From the NCBI GenBank assembly GCA_015999985.1, contig JAECRA010000027.1, forward strand, positions 1 through 55,068: 55,068 nucleotides of DNA. The letters are read 5' to 3'. The DNA comes from Comamonadaceae bacterium (GTDB lineage: Bacteria > Pseudomonadota > Gammaproteobacteria > Burkholderiales > Burkholderiaceae_C). This document shows, piece by piece, positions 35,864-44,308 of this stretch. Position 1 is the stretch's first letter; each line of letters begins with the position of its first letter. Below the pieces are notes generated by a model. That model saw only the letters and a list, made by a program, of their open reading frames with translations. It did no database searches and was not told the DNA's origin. The translations under genes and the position numbers were made by a program.

Positions 35864-36172
35864 GGAGCTTGCTTTCTAAACTTCTTTTATAGCGCTCGAA
35901 GCTGGCACGCCGAGTAGGAGAATCACCCGCAAGCACCACAAGCAGGATCTACAGTTCGGCTATTGTTGGATTGATGATCTGCGCACTTCGCGTTCTTCTT
36001 GTCGAAGGTGGGCTGACGTCCGAAAATGCGCAAGAAATATGCTAAGATCGCAGGCTTCGCTGATGAGAGCAATTTCATCCGCAGCGCCCAGTAAGCGACA
36101 AGAAAATTTTCAAGTCAAAACTGCATCGCTAAGAAGAAACCACCGAATTTCAAGCTATAATTTAAAGCTTGT
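35864..36172. other. Intergenic region before tRNA-Asn, no gene seen
   Basis: About 310 bp with no plausible coding sequence. The right end holds the tRNA promoter -10 at 36156, and an earlier AT-rich box TATGCTAAGAT near 36037-36047 could be a second promoter element. Nothing else is recognised. Confidence 0.5.
36156..36161 (+). promoter_or_regulatory. Promoter -10 box of tRNA-Asn
   Basis: A consensus TATAAT at 36156-36161 lies 11 bases before the tRNA 5' end. There is no good TTGACA at the usual spacing (the -35 position reads GAAGAA). Confidence 0.5.
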
Positions 36173-36248
36173 TCCTCGATAGCTCAGTCGGTAGAGCGCC
36201 GGACTGTTAATCCGTAGGTCCCTGGTTCGAGCCCAGGTCGAGGAGCCA
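36173..36248 (+). tRNA. tRNA-Asn (GTT)
   Basis: 76 nt with CCA encoded. Acceptor arms TCCTCGA and TCGAGGA pair fully; the discriminator base is G. The D loop (AGCTCAGTCGGTAGAGC) and T arm (CCTGGTTCGAGCCCAGG) are standard. The anticodon loop CTGTTAA gives anticodon GTT, reading Asn codons. A terminator follows at once. No second copy of the tRNA 3' end was seen nearby, so there is no sign of an integrated element here. Confidence 0.97.
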
Positions 36249-36255
36249 AAATTGC

Positions 36256-36285
36256 AAGGCCTCGCACGAAAGTGCGAGGCCTTTT
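36256..36285 (+). terminator. Rho-independent terminator of tRNA-Asn
   Basis: Arms AAGGCCTCGCAC and GTGCGAGGCCTT with a GAAA tetraloop, running into TTTT; a strong hairpin 7 bases after the tRNA 3' end. Confidence 0.9.
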
Positions 36286-36653
36286 GCATTCTGGGTCTGA
36301 CTCTAGTGTGCGAGCAATTCAAGCACTGAGGCAGCACATGCTATTTCTCCCGAGAGGCGTAGCGCTTGATCAGTGAAAAACAAGCTCCTTAAATCCTGGC
36401 TCGCTTTCCTCTATCACCGGCTCACTTCGGCGCAGTTGCTATTCGCTCTAGCGCACCCTACCTATGGCTCGTTCGGGGGAGGGGAGCATTGCAATTTGCC
36501 CGAACCAAGCTATTCATTTCAGAGCAGTTGTGAGGGGTGGATTTCGTGGCGGAATTGGAAACTCCAATCCACCAGGATCAAATGACCTCCCGCGCAGCAG
36601 CTTCTGCAGTCGCTGCGCTCCGCCCCACATGAGATGTGGACCTCTTGCGAACC
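36286..36653. other. Region without a recognisable gene
   Basis: Short open frames are present but none has codon pattern, ribosome site or family features. A dyad ATTGGA-AAC-TCCAAT at 36554-36568, with outer TGG/CCA pairing, could form a hairpin about 85 bp past the stop codon of the gene to its right; no U-tract follows it. Confidence 0.45.
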
Positions 36654-37880
36654 CTACGGCTGCTGGCGACGCAGGCTACGCATTCCCAGGCCCGCAGCTA
36701 GCAAGCCCAGTAACATCAAGCCCCATTCGCTCAAGCTCGGTACTGCGGTGGGCGCCGGCGCCGGAGCAGGAGCCCGAGGGGTTACCGCCACAGAAGTTGA
36801 CGCGGCGCCTGCCCCCACTGCGTTGGACGCCGTGACTGTACAGTCGTATGCGGCGCCATTGGTCAGACTTGGCACCACGATAGGGCTGCCGCTGCCCTGA
36901 GCAGTGATGGCTGTGCCGCCACCCGAGGGGGTACAGCTCGCGCTGTAACTCAGGATGGGGCTTCCGCCGTTATCAGCAGGTGCGGTGAAGGCCAGAGAAA
37001 CCTGCGCATTTCCAGCCGTGGCTGTCACACCTGTTGGAGCGCCCGGCACCTCTGACCACGAAATCGAAACTTCGCCATTGCCAGCCTGAACGCCGGCGGT
37101 ATTGGTTTGGTTGTCCCCAGCGTTGAGTGAACCACCTCCGCCACCGCCTGAATAGGGCGTTTGTCCATTGGTGCCACCGCCCGAATATCCACCGCCACCA
37201 CCGCCATTTCCGCCGGTTTGCCAACCAGTGCCTCCTCCACCATATCCGCCTGCGGTGCCGAAGGCGACACTCCCCCCAGCACCGCCATTCAAGAATGACT
37301 TTCCGTTGCCGCCTGGTCCGCTAGAGCCGGCCGTGCCGTCGGTGATGAAGCCTCCACCACCTCCACCCGCTCCTGTGCTGGCACCACCACCACCGCCCCC
37401 TGCGCCTCCGGCTATCAAGCCGTCGGCGCTCGCGGTACCGCTGTTGGTAATGCTTGCATCCATACCGTTTCTGTTATTGCCACACTGTTGTACGTTGTTG
37501 GTGGCTCCGCCACCGCCGCCGGCTATAACCAACGGGGCTGTGCTGGATTGCCGTACGACAAAGCTGCCACCGCCGCCGCCCGCATCATGCCCGTCGCTCA
37601 GCCCTTGTTGCCCCACAAGAATTGCCAGCACTTCACCGGGCGTTACTGCGAAGTCGCCCACCATGTGAGCGCCGAGGCCGCCGCTGGCCGCGCAGGTTGC
37701 CGTGACAGAGCCGCCTTGTGCACCTTTGGCACCGATGGTGATGGTGGTGACGCCTGCGGGAACCGTGAAGGTCTGCATGGTCCCTGTGTAGGAAAAAGAT
37801 GCCGAGCCGGCCCATGCCGAGAAGGGAAGGCATAGGGCAAGCGCCCATGCACGGGAGAGGTGCCCACGGTTCGAGTGCAT
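36654..37880 (-). CDS. Glycine-rich surface protein with Fn3-like domain and IPTL-CTERM signal
   Basis: Exported protein of 408 residues. Signal peptide about 1-24 (ALALCLPFSAWAGS). Residues about 30-70 begin a beta-rich domain (SFSYTGTMQTFTVPAGVTTITIGAKGAQGG), followed to about 270 by many GGGGG blocks, similar to a Gly-rich domain family. An Fn3-like domain follows (PGAPTGVTATAGNAQVSLAFTAPADNGGSPILSY). An Ala-Pro linker and the C-terminus VPSLSEWGLMLLGLLAAGLGMRSLRRQQP form an IPTL-CTERM signal. It may form an adhesive or fibrous surface layer. No partner gene adjoins it. The antisense strand of the Gly blocks reads as Pro-rich frames, which are not genes. Confidence 0.78.
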   Translation of the reverse strand: MHSNRGHLSRAWALALCLPFSAWAGSASFSYTGTMQTFTVPAGVTTITIGAKGAQGGSVTATCAASGGLGAHMVGDFAVTPGEVLAILVGQQGLSDGHDAGGGGGSFVVRQSSTAPLVIAGGGGGATNNVQQCGNNRNGMDASITNSGTASADGLIAGGAGGGGGGASTGAGGGGGGFITDGTAGSSGPGGNGKSFLNGGAGGSVAFGTAGGYGGGGTGWQTGGNGGGGGGYSGGGTNGQTPYSGGGGGGSLNAGDNQTNTAGVQAGNGEVSISWSEVPGAPTGVTATAGNAQVSLAFTAPADNGGSPILSYSASCTPSGGGTAITAQGSGSPIVVPSLTNGAAYDCTVTASNAVGAGAASTSVAVTPRAPAPAPAPTAVPSLSEWGLMLLGLLAAGLGMRSLRRQQP

Positions 37881-38108
37881 AGCTTAAATGTTAAAGTTGT
37901 TTCGTTTGGAAACTACTGTATATCTTTGCTTAATATCTTGGTGATTGTTACGAGGTTGTGGGTGCCGAGATGGCTGTTGGCGCCTGAGGTCATCTGAGTG
38001 CGCGCTTGACTGCTGGGCGCTTATAGAAAGGCGAGCGTGCCTGCACGTTTAGGCATCATCAAAATGGCCTTGACCTAAAACCCCGAGCCTTAAAAACCAT
38101 CTCGTTAA

Positions 38109-38867
38109 TCAGCGCGCCCCGGATACGCCGACGTTCGTGCCCGATACGTAACTAGCCGCGGGCGATAGCAGCCACATCACGGTATTGGCGACTTCGGTGG
38201 CGGTGCCGGGCCGTTTCATCGGCAGTTGCGGTCCAAGTTGAGCCAGCCGCTCTCGCGAATGGATTTCCGTATCAATCACGCCTGGGGACACGGTGTTGAC
38301 TCGTATGCCTTCACCAGCCACCTCTTGCGCAAGGCCGAAAGTCAGCGCTTCCAGCGCACGCTTGCTCGCGGCGTAGTGCACGTTGCGTCCGGCAGCTCCC
38401 AGTCGCGCCGCGGCTGAAGACATGTTCACGATGCTGCCGCCTTGCCCGCCATGCATGGTCGACATTCGGCGTACGGCTTCTCCGGCGCACAGAAAGCTGC
38501 CGACCACATTGAGCGCGAAGATCTCTTGCAGATCAGATGCAGAGATAGCGTCCACTCGGCCAATGAAGCCGCTCGTACCGGCGTTATTGACGAGTGCGGC
38601 CAAAGTGCCCAGGTTGCCGTCCGCCGCCCGAAACAGATTGGTGATTTGCTCGGCGTTGCCGACGTCGGCTTGATAGACCAAGGCCTTGCAGCCATGGCTT
38701 CGTACTTGTTCCGCTACCGCCTGCGCTTGTGTCTCGTCGCTTCGATAGTTGATGCACACGTCATAGCCCTCACGAGCTGCCATCTCGCAGATGGTGGCAC
38801 CAATACCCCGGCTGCCGCCGGTCACCATGATGTACCCGCGACCGGCTTGGTCCGAAGTTGATTGCAT
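38109..38867 (-). CDS. Short-chain dehydrogenase/reductase (SDR)
   Basis: NAD(P)-dependent oxidoreductase of 252 residues. ATG at 38867 is favoured by a GGAGG site 8 bases upstream; the TTG at 38885 is less likely. Rossmann motif VTGGSRGIGATIC, structural LVNNAG, catalytic Ser in NMSSAAA and YxxxK in YAASKRALE. It resembles FabG-like or sugar alcohol dehydrogenases. It is last of the seven-gene operon, 49 bp after a Bug gene, so it probably oxidises or reduces an intermediate of that pathway. Confidence 0.9.
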   Translation of the reverse strand: MQSTSDQAGRGYIMVTGGSRGIGATICEMAAREGYDVCINYRSDETQAQAVAEQVRSHGCKALVYQADVGNAEQITNLFRAADGNLGTLAALVNNAGTSGFIGRVDAISASDLQEIFALNVVGSFLCAGEAVRRMSTMHGGQGGSIVNMSSAAARLGAAGRNVHYAASKRALEALTFGLAQEVAGEGIRVNTVSPGVIDTEIHSRERLAQLGPQLPMKRPGTATEVANTVMWLLSPAASYVSGTNVGVSGAR

Positions 38868-38916
38868 ATGATCTGCCTCCTTCAAATTGAGTTCTGCATG
38901 CTGAAAGTTTGGTAGA

Positions 38917-39888
38917 TCAGCGTGCCTGCATCAGTTCTGGGCTCCGCTTGGCTTGTCCCCTCCACAATTCCAGTTCGCTGTCTACGCGTTCAGCCAGTTG
39001 GGCAGGGGTGCTTGCTTGAACCATCAATCCCTCGCTTGAAAGCTTCTGCAGCGAAGGGTCTGCCAAGGCAACCTGCGTGGCTTGAGAAAGGCGTTTGATC
39101 ACGGAGGCGGGCGTACCTTTAGGGGCGAACACTGCGTTCCAGGTCACCAGGTTCACGTTGGACACACCGGCCTGTGCAAAGGTCCGGACGTCGGGAAGTC
39201 CGGCAAAAGGCTCTTTGGACAGCATGGCCACAGGTTTCAGCAAACCTTTCTTGAAGAAGGGCATCAAGACCGGAGGTTGCCCCATCACCAGGTTCGTGCG
39301 GCCTCCAATGGTGTCGGTCACTGCTGGCGCTCCGCCTTTATAGGGAACATGAAGCAACTCGATGCCTGCCCCTGATTGCAGCACGCTCACATAAAGTTGG
39401 AGGCCCGCTGTTGCAACGCTCACTCCTTTGGGGTTGGCCTTGGCCGCTGCAATCAACTCTTCCGGCGAAGATATTTTTTGGTCCTTCCCGGCCGCAATCA
39501 TCTGCGGCGAAGTCAGTATCAGGCTGACAGGCTCCAAGGCAGCCTTGGGGTCAATGGCCGGGAAGGGCCCGAAGACAAAACTCTGCACCACTTGTCCTGT
39601 CGCGTAGAGCAGGGTGTATCCATCTGCCTCTGCATCGGCCACCATCTTGTTGCCGATGTTGGTGGATGCGCCGGGCCTGTTTTCTATCAGCACGGTTTGC
39701 TTCAATTCGCGCCGCATCAGCTCAGCGTACTGACGGGCCACCTGATCTGTGCTGCCACCCGGGGCGTAGGGCACGATCAAGCGAATGGGGCGAGACGGAT
39801 AGTCCGTCTCTGCGCCGATCGCCGTGGTTGCAAAACCAACACAAAACACTCCAATGGCAACATTCAATGTGCGAAATCTAAGTCTCAT
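38917..39888 (-). CDS. Bug-family (TctC-like) substrate-binding protein
   Basis: Periplasmic binding protein of 323 residues with signal peptide (about 1-26, ending AIGA) and the family start YPSRPIRLIVPYAPGGSTDQVARQYAELMRRE. A clear AAGGAG site precedes the ATG at 39888. Membrane partners (TctA, TctB) are not seen. It is one of two Bug genes in the seven-gene operon, placed between the TPP enzyme and the SDR. Likely ligand: a carboxylic acid degraded by the operon. Confidence 0.9.
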   Translation of the reverse strand: MRLRFRTLNVAIGVFCVGFATTAIGAETDYPSRPIRLIVPYAPGGSTDQVARQYAELMRRELKQTVLIENRPGASTNIGNKMVADAEADGYTLLYATGQVVQSFVFGPFPAIDPKAALEPVSLILTSPQMIAAGKDQKISSPEELIAAAKANPKGVSVATAGLQLYVSVLQSGAGIELLHVPYKGGAPAVTDTIGGRTNLVMGQPPVLMPFFKKGLLKPVAMLSKEPFAGLPDVRTFAQAGVSNVNLVTWNAVFAPKGTPASVIKRLSQATQVALADPSLQKLSSEGLMVQASTPAQLAERVDSELELWRGQAKRSPELMQAR

Positions 39889-39942
39889 GATGGTCTCCTT
39901 TTGATCAGCAAAATGGCGCGGAAATTGGCTAGGTCAGCATGA

Positions 39943-41610
39943 TCAGGGCGTCCAGGCCAGGGGGGCCAGAGCTTCTGGGTCAGTGACCACATCGATCACC
40001 GCAGGGAGATCGCTCGCGAGCGCTTGCGCAAATGCCGCAGCGAATTCCGAGGGGTGATTCACCCGGATTCCTACTGCCCCCATGGCCTGGGCAATGGCCG
40101 CAAAGTTCATGGGCCGGTAATGGTAGATTTCTTCGCGATTGCCGTTAACCCCCTCATACGCGCTCAAGATGGAGCGTGCACCTTGGGCAAGGCAATGGTT
40201 GTTGTTCACTACGGTGATGGTGTTGAGGCCCCAACGCAGCGCGGTCTCCAATTCAGGCAGGTGGTACATGAAGCCGCCATCACCCGTAAAACAGACCACT
40301 GTGGCATCAGGTGCTGCGAGCTTCGCGCCTAGCGAAGCTGGAAACCCCCATCCCAAGGATCCGGCGGCACGCAGGTAACGCTGTCCTTCGTGGCGCAGCT
40401 CCACATAGGTTCCCGACCATTGCGACGAATAGCCTGTATCAGATACCAGGATGGTGTTGGGTGGCAGCACTTCACTCAGTTCAGTGCAAAGCCGTTCAGG
40501 GCGAATCGGAACGGCATCACTTGTTCTGTTCGGCGCAGCGGCGGCATTCCAGTTCCGTACAAACTCCTGAACCTTGGCCGTCCATTCGGGGCGATCAACT
40601 CTCGCGCAGGCCCCTGTCAGCTGTTCGAGAATGGTCCGAACGTCACCAGGCAGCCCCAACGTTCCGGGGTAGTTCCGGCCCAGTTGAGCCTGATCCATAT
40701 CGATTTGGATCACAGGCACGCCTTGCTTGGGTAACGTCCAGTTATGGCTGATATGGTCGCCGACGATGCTGCCGGCAAAGATCACCAGATCTGCCGCACT
40801 CACAATCTGATTCGCGCAAGCGCGTGAATACGTGCCCGCTACGCCGCCGTTCAAAGGATGAGCTTCGGGCAAGACTGCCTTGGCGTCCAGTGAGGTCACT
40901 ACGGGAATGGATGCGTGCTCCGCGAACCGGCGCAATGCCTTTTCCGCACGCATAAGGCATATGCCCTGGTCCGCCACTATGACTGGCCGCTCGGCCTTCG
41001 AAATCAACTGAACGGCTTCTTCTATCAACCGTTGCTCGGCAGGAGGCCGAAAGCCGGGCAGGGTAGAGAAGGGCTGTGCAGCAGCTTGGTATCCATCCAG
41101 TGTTGCCGAGGCGATCACATCTCCGGTGTGCCCGGCGATATCGATGTGAACGGGGCCTGATCGCCCTGTGACGGCTTCCCTAAATGCCTGATGAAGAATG
41201 TGCGGCAGTTGCTCGATGGTGTCCACGCGCATGCTGTTTTTCGTGGTGGAACGAAACAGCGGTTCATGCGGCAGCTCCTGGTATGCATTGCGATACTGCA
41301 TGGGAGCGGGCTGCCGCCCGGTCAAGGCTACGAGTGGTGTTTGGGCAAAGAAGGGGTCTTGCAAACCTGCGGCCAAGTTGGCAGCACCCACCGACTGGGC
41401 CATGCAGACACCCGGCTTGCCCTTCACGCGCGAATAGCCATCCGCCATGTAGACGGCGGCGATTTCTGAATGCGCCAGGATCCGCTTGATTCCCAGTGCC
41501 TCCATCTCCACCAAACCGCGGCGGAGAATGGCATCCATGAAGAACACATGCTCTACGCCGTGCGCCTGAAGCATTTCCGCGATGACGCGGCCACCTGTGA
41601 TGGAACTCAT
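39943..41610 (-). CDS. Thiamine pyrophosphate-dependent enzyme, acetolactate synthase-like
   Basis: Protein of 555 residues with the three-domain TPP fold. Start MSSITGGRVIAEMLQAHGVEHVFF; catalytic Glu49 in LAHSEIAAVYMADGYSR; central domain with PVIVADQGICLMRAEKAL; TPP motif GDGGFMYHLPELETALRWGLNTITVVNN (GDG to NN). The family includes acetolactate synthase, benzoylformate decarboxylase and related 2-keto acid decarboxylases or lyases. No regulatory subunit is adjacent, and the first loop FFMDAIL differs from the usual GxPG, so a catabolic role is more likely than amino acid synthesis. It sits 20 bp after the SMP-30 gene. Confidence 0.88.
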   Translation of the reverse strand: MSSITGGRVIAEMLQAHGVEHVFFMDAILRRGLVEMEALGIKRILAHSEIAAVYMADGYSRVKGKPGVCMAQSVGAANLAAGLQDPFFAQTPLVALTGRQPAPMQYRNAYQELPHEPLFRSTTKNSMRVDTIEQLPHILHQAFREAVTGRSGPVHIDIAGHTGDVIASATLDGYQAAAQPFSTLPGFRPPAEQRLIEEAVQLISKAERPVIVADQGICLMRAEKALRRFAEHASIPVVTSLDAKAVLPEAHPLNGGVAGTYSRACANQIVSAADLVIFAGSIVGDHISHNWTLPKQGVPVIQIDMDQAQLGRNYPGTLGLPGDVRTILEQLTGACARVDRPEWTAKVQEFVRNWNAAAAPNRTSDAVPIRPERLCTELSEVLPPNTILVSDTGYSSQWSGTYVELRHEGQRYLRAAGSLGWGFPASLGAKLAAPDATVVCFTGDGGFMYHLPELETALRWGLNTITVVNNNHCLAQGARSILSAYEGVNGNREEIYHYRPMNFAAIAQAMGAVGIRVNHPSEFAAAFAQALASDLPAVIDVVTDPEALAPLAWTP

Positions 41611-41630
41611 ATATTTCCTTGTTTTGTTCT

Positions 41631-42521
41631 CTACTGACGATCTTCGACTGCTTCAGCGAAAGGCGTCTCCAGTACCCCTGAGACCCCCACGTTGATTGCA
41701 AAAAGCGCTCCGGCCAGAGGTTGTTCCTGGCGAACTTGTTCCGTCATGCCTTGAGTGGCCGTGGTGATAAACAGTGTGTCGAGGCGGTCACCACCGAAGG
41801 CGCATGAGGTCACGCTGGTCACGGGCAGTTGCACGGCCTTATCGAAGCGCCCATCCGGCGTGTAGCGCGCTACTCTGCCTGCATGGATCTCAGCGCTCCA
41901 CAAACATCCCTCCGCATCCACCGTCGCGCCATCGGGGCGGCCTACATGGTCCGCCATCTCTAGAAATGTTCGGGAGTTGTGCAGCACACCGTCGTCTACA
42001 TCGAAGTCAAAGGCGAGGATGCGTTTCGTGGGCGTGTCGGCAAAGTACATCGTCTTGCCATCCGGGCTCCACGCCAGAGAATTGGGAACCGTGATGCCCG
42101 AAAAATGGCCTCTTGCTTTCCCATCGCCTGAAACGCAATAAAGCGTGCCGGTCGGAATGCGGTCTCCGTCATTCATGCTGCCCACCCAGAATCTGCCCTG
42201 CCTGTCGCATTTGCCGTCGTTCAGGCGGTTGTTCGGCAGTGTTGGCTCCGGGTCAAACCAAGATTGCAATCGGCCAGATTCCAGGTCAATAAAATACAGG
42301 CCGGACTTCAGGGCGAGCAGTACCCGGCCTTTGCTGGTTTCACAGAAGCTGCCCACGAGCTCGGGCAGGGGATAGGTGCGCACCGTACCGGGGCCGGGCG
42401 TATAGGCATACAGAGCAGGCTTACGGACATCGATCCAAAACAGCAGCTTGCGCGATGGAGACCATATCGGGACTTCTCCGAGCGTGTCTCCACTTTCCAC
42501 GACGACATGAACTTCAGTCAT
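41631..42521 (-). CDS. SMP-30/gluconolactonase/LRE-family lactonase
   Basis: Beta-propeller hydrolase of 296 residues. Metal-binding blocks: GEVPIWSPSRKLLFWIDVRKPAL (Glu), LPNNRLNDGKCDRQGRFWVGSMN (Asn) and SLAWSPDGKTMYFADTPTKRI (Asp). The family opens sugar lactones and other lactones in the cytoplasm. Its start overlaps the stop of the preceding Bug gene by 4 bases, and the TPP gene follows 20 bp later, so it is an integral part of the operon. It suggests that an intermediate is a lactone or sugar acid. Confidence 0.88.
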   Translation of the reverse strand: MTEVHVVVESGDTLGEVPIWSPSRKLLFWIDVRKPALYAYTPGPGTVRTYPLPELVGSFCETSKGRVLLALKSGLYFIDLESGRLQSWFDPEPTLPNNRLNDGKCDRQGRFWVGSMNDGDRIPTGTLYCVSGDGKARGHFSGITVPNSLAWSPDGKTMYFADTPTKRILAFDFDVDDGVLHNSRTFLEMADHVGRPDGATVDAEGCLWSAEIHAGRVARYTPDGRFDKAVQLPVTSVTSCAFGGDRLDTLFITTATQGMTEQVRQEQPLAGALFAINVGVSGVLETPFAEAVEDRQ

Positions 42522-43480
42522 TTTTTTCCATCAAGATTGGCCGCGACTTCTTTCCACAGCACCTGTTCGCCTCGGATGTACTCGGAAAAATCACGCGTAT
42601 TCAGATAGGCTGCTTGCGCATCTGCGTTGCGCAGCGATGCTTGAACATCGGGCCTCGCTACGATTTCCTTGATGGCATCTGCTACACGTTTGATAATTTC
42701 GACAGGGGTTCCAGCGGGCGCATGCAAGCCAAACCATGAAGTCACAATGGCTCTGGGGTAACCCTGTTCTGCCATCGTCGGAATGTTGGGCATGCCGGGG
42801 TCACGTTTCTCACCGAAGGTGGCCAGGCCCTTCAATTTTCCTGCCTTGATCAGCGCTGTGACGTTGGCTGAAGCCAGAACAGCCATGGACACTCGACCGC
42901 TCACCAGATCTGGAATGATGGGCGGCGCTCCCTTGTACTGAACCGACTCCATCGAGATGCCTGCCTGCCGCAGGAACAATTCAGCGGCCATACGCTGCGT
43001 TGACCCCGTTCCCGGGCTTCCATAGTGCAAAGGGCTTGTCTGCTTGCGGGCAAACTCCACGTACTCGGCCAAGGTCTGAAACGGAGCGCTGGCAGGTATC
43101 GCCAACACGTTGTCTGTCAGCGCGAATCGCGCCACGGGTATCAGGCTATCGGGCTCCCAGCGTCTGCCGGTCTCCACAAATTGGTTGATGGCAAACCATG
43201 GGCTGGTCACCAGCAAGGTGTAGCCGTCAGGCTTGGCTCTGGCGACCCAGTCTGCGGCAATATTGGAGTTCGCACCCGGCTTGGAGTCTGGGACGATAGG
43301 CTGCCCCAGGCTTTTGGACAATTCATTCAGTACGACTCGCGTGACGATATCGCCAGCTCCCCCGGCCGGGTAGGAGTTGACTATCGTGATCGGCCTTTCC
43401 GGCCATGCTTGTGCCAAGCTTGGCAAGGAACAAAGCGCGGCCAAGCCCAGGCCGGCGAAGAACCGTCGAATACTCTGCAT
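42518..43480 (-). CDS. Bug-family (TctC-like) substrate-binding protein
   Basis: Periplasmic binding protein of 320 residues; signal peptide about 1-25 (LCSLPSLAQA), then WPERPITIVNSYPAGGAGDIVTRVVLNELSKSLGQPIVPDSKPGANSNIAADWVARA. An AAGGAG site lies before the start. Compared with the Bug at 38917 the ligand loop differs (NSYPAGGAG against VPYAPGGST), so the two may bind different molecules. It overlaps the SMP-30 gene by 4 bases and follows the GntR gene by 83 bp. Confidence 0.9.
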   Translation of the reverse strand: MQSIRRFFAGLGLAALCSLPSLAQAWPERPITIVNSYPAGGAGDIVTRVVLNELSKSLGQPIVPDSKPGANSNIAADWVARAKPDGYTLLVTSPWFAINQFVETGRRWEPDSLIPVARFALTDNVLAIPASAPFQTLAEYVEFARKQTSPLHYGSPGTGSTQRMAAELFLRQAGISMESVQYKGAPPIIPDLVSGRVSMAVLASANVTALIKAGKLKGLATFGEKRDPGMPNIPTMAEQGYPRAIVTSWFGLHAPAGTPVEIIKRVADAIKEIVARPDVQASLRNADAQAAYLNTRDFSEYIRGEQVLWKEVAANLDGKK

Positions 43481-43563
43481 TTCTTGTCTCCTTCAACTTG
43501 ACGCTCAGGCTTCTGCTAGCCTGATTCATGCGATGCGTGTACTACGCCATGCCCTCAGGCGGC

Positions 43564-44259
43564 TTAGTCTTCATCGGTTGTTGATGCACGCATGTCTGGC
43601 CCTTTTTCTTCCAGCAGGCGCAGCGCAAAGTCCTTTGACGCATTGATGATGGAAAGCGCTGCAGCCTCGGCCGCCTGCGGATTTCGTCCTAGCAGCGCTT
43701 CGCCCAGATCGTGCCAATGCCGATTGGCATCTTGCCGGCTCGCATAAGAGGAAATTCCCATGTAGCAGTAATGCCAGAGCATCTTCTGGCGCAGATCGTC
43801 TATGAAGGCGCGGGTGTATCGGTTGGGAATGAGCGCGTACATCTGCGAGCTGATTGCGTTGGTCATCTCTTTGTATTCGCGCTCGTCGCAACCGGCATCT
43901 GTCCGCGCGATCAGCTGGTCAATCTCAGCCTCAATCTTCTTCAGAAAGGCCAGCTCTCCATTCAAGGCTACATGCTTGACAGTCAGGCCGAACATATCGG
44001 CGCGCGCTTCAAACAGCTCCTTGATCTCCTTATTCGTGGGTTCGACGATGCGCACCCCTTTCCAAGGCAGGATCTCAATCAGGCCGTCGCGCTCGAGCAC
44101 CCGAAAAGCCTCCCTCAGTGGCGCCCGGCTCGTTCCCATCTTGAGAGCCAACTCCTGCTCTTTAAGGCGTTGGCCCGGTTGGTACACGCCTTTCAGGATG
44201 TCCTCAGTCAGCCGGCTAACGATCTGATCGGGAAGAGAAAGAAACTGCACTTGACCCAT
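43564..44259 (-). CDS. GntR-family regulator, FadR/FCD type
   Basis: Regulator of 231 residues. The N-terminal winged helix (about 1-75) contains LPDQIVSRLTEDILKGVYQPGQRLKEQELALKMGTSRAPLREAFRVLERDGLIEI. The helical FCD domain follows (RADMFGLTVKHVAL... NAISSQMYALIPNRYTRAFIDDL), which binds a small acid, often via a metal. It is the second gene of the seven-gene leftward operon, 49 bp after the TauD gene, so it probably regulates the operon, perhaps through the palindrome upstream of TauD. Confidence 0.9.
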   Translation of the reverse strand: MGQVQFLSLPDQIVSRLTEDILKGVYQPGQRLKEQELALKMGTSRAPLREAFRVLERDGLIEILPWKGVRIVEPTNKEIKELFEARADMFGLTVKHVALNGELAFLKKIEAEIDQLIARTDAGCDEREYKEMTNAISSQMYALIPNRYTRAFIDDLRQKMLWHYCYMGISSYASRQDANRHWHDLGEALLGRNPQAAEAAALSIINASKDFALRLLEEKGPDMRASTTDED

Positions 44260-44308
44260 GCTGACTGCTCCAATAATGATGATGCTTGTTATCTAATGCC
44301 AGCTTGAT

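Noticed and set aside
36173..36653. tRNA-Asn as the integration site of a genomic island
   Set aside because: No repeat of the tRNA 3' end and no integrase gene was seen in the window.
37168..37668. Proline-rich plus-strand frame
   Set aside because: It is the complement of the glycine blocks of the IPTL-CTERM protein and has no start context of its own.
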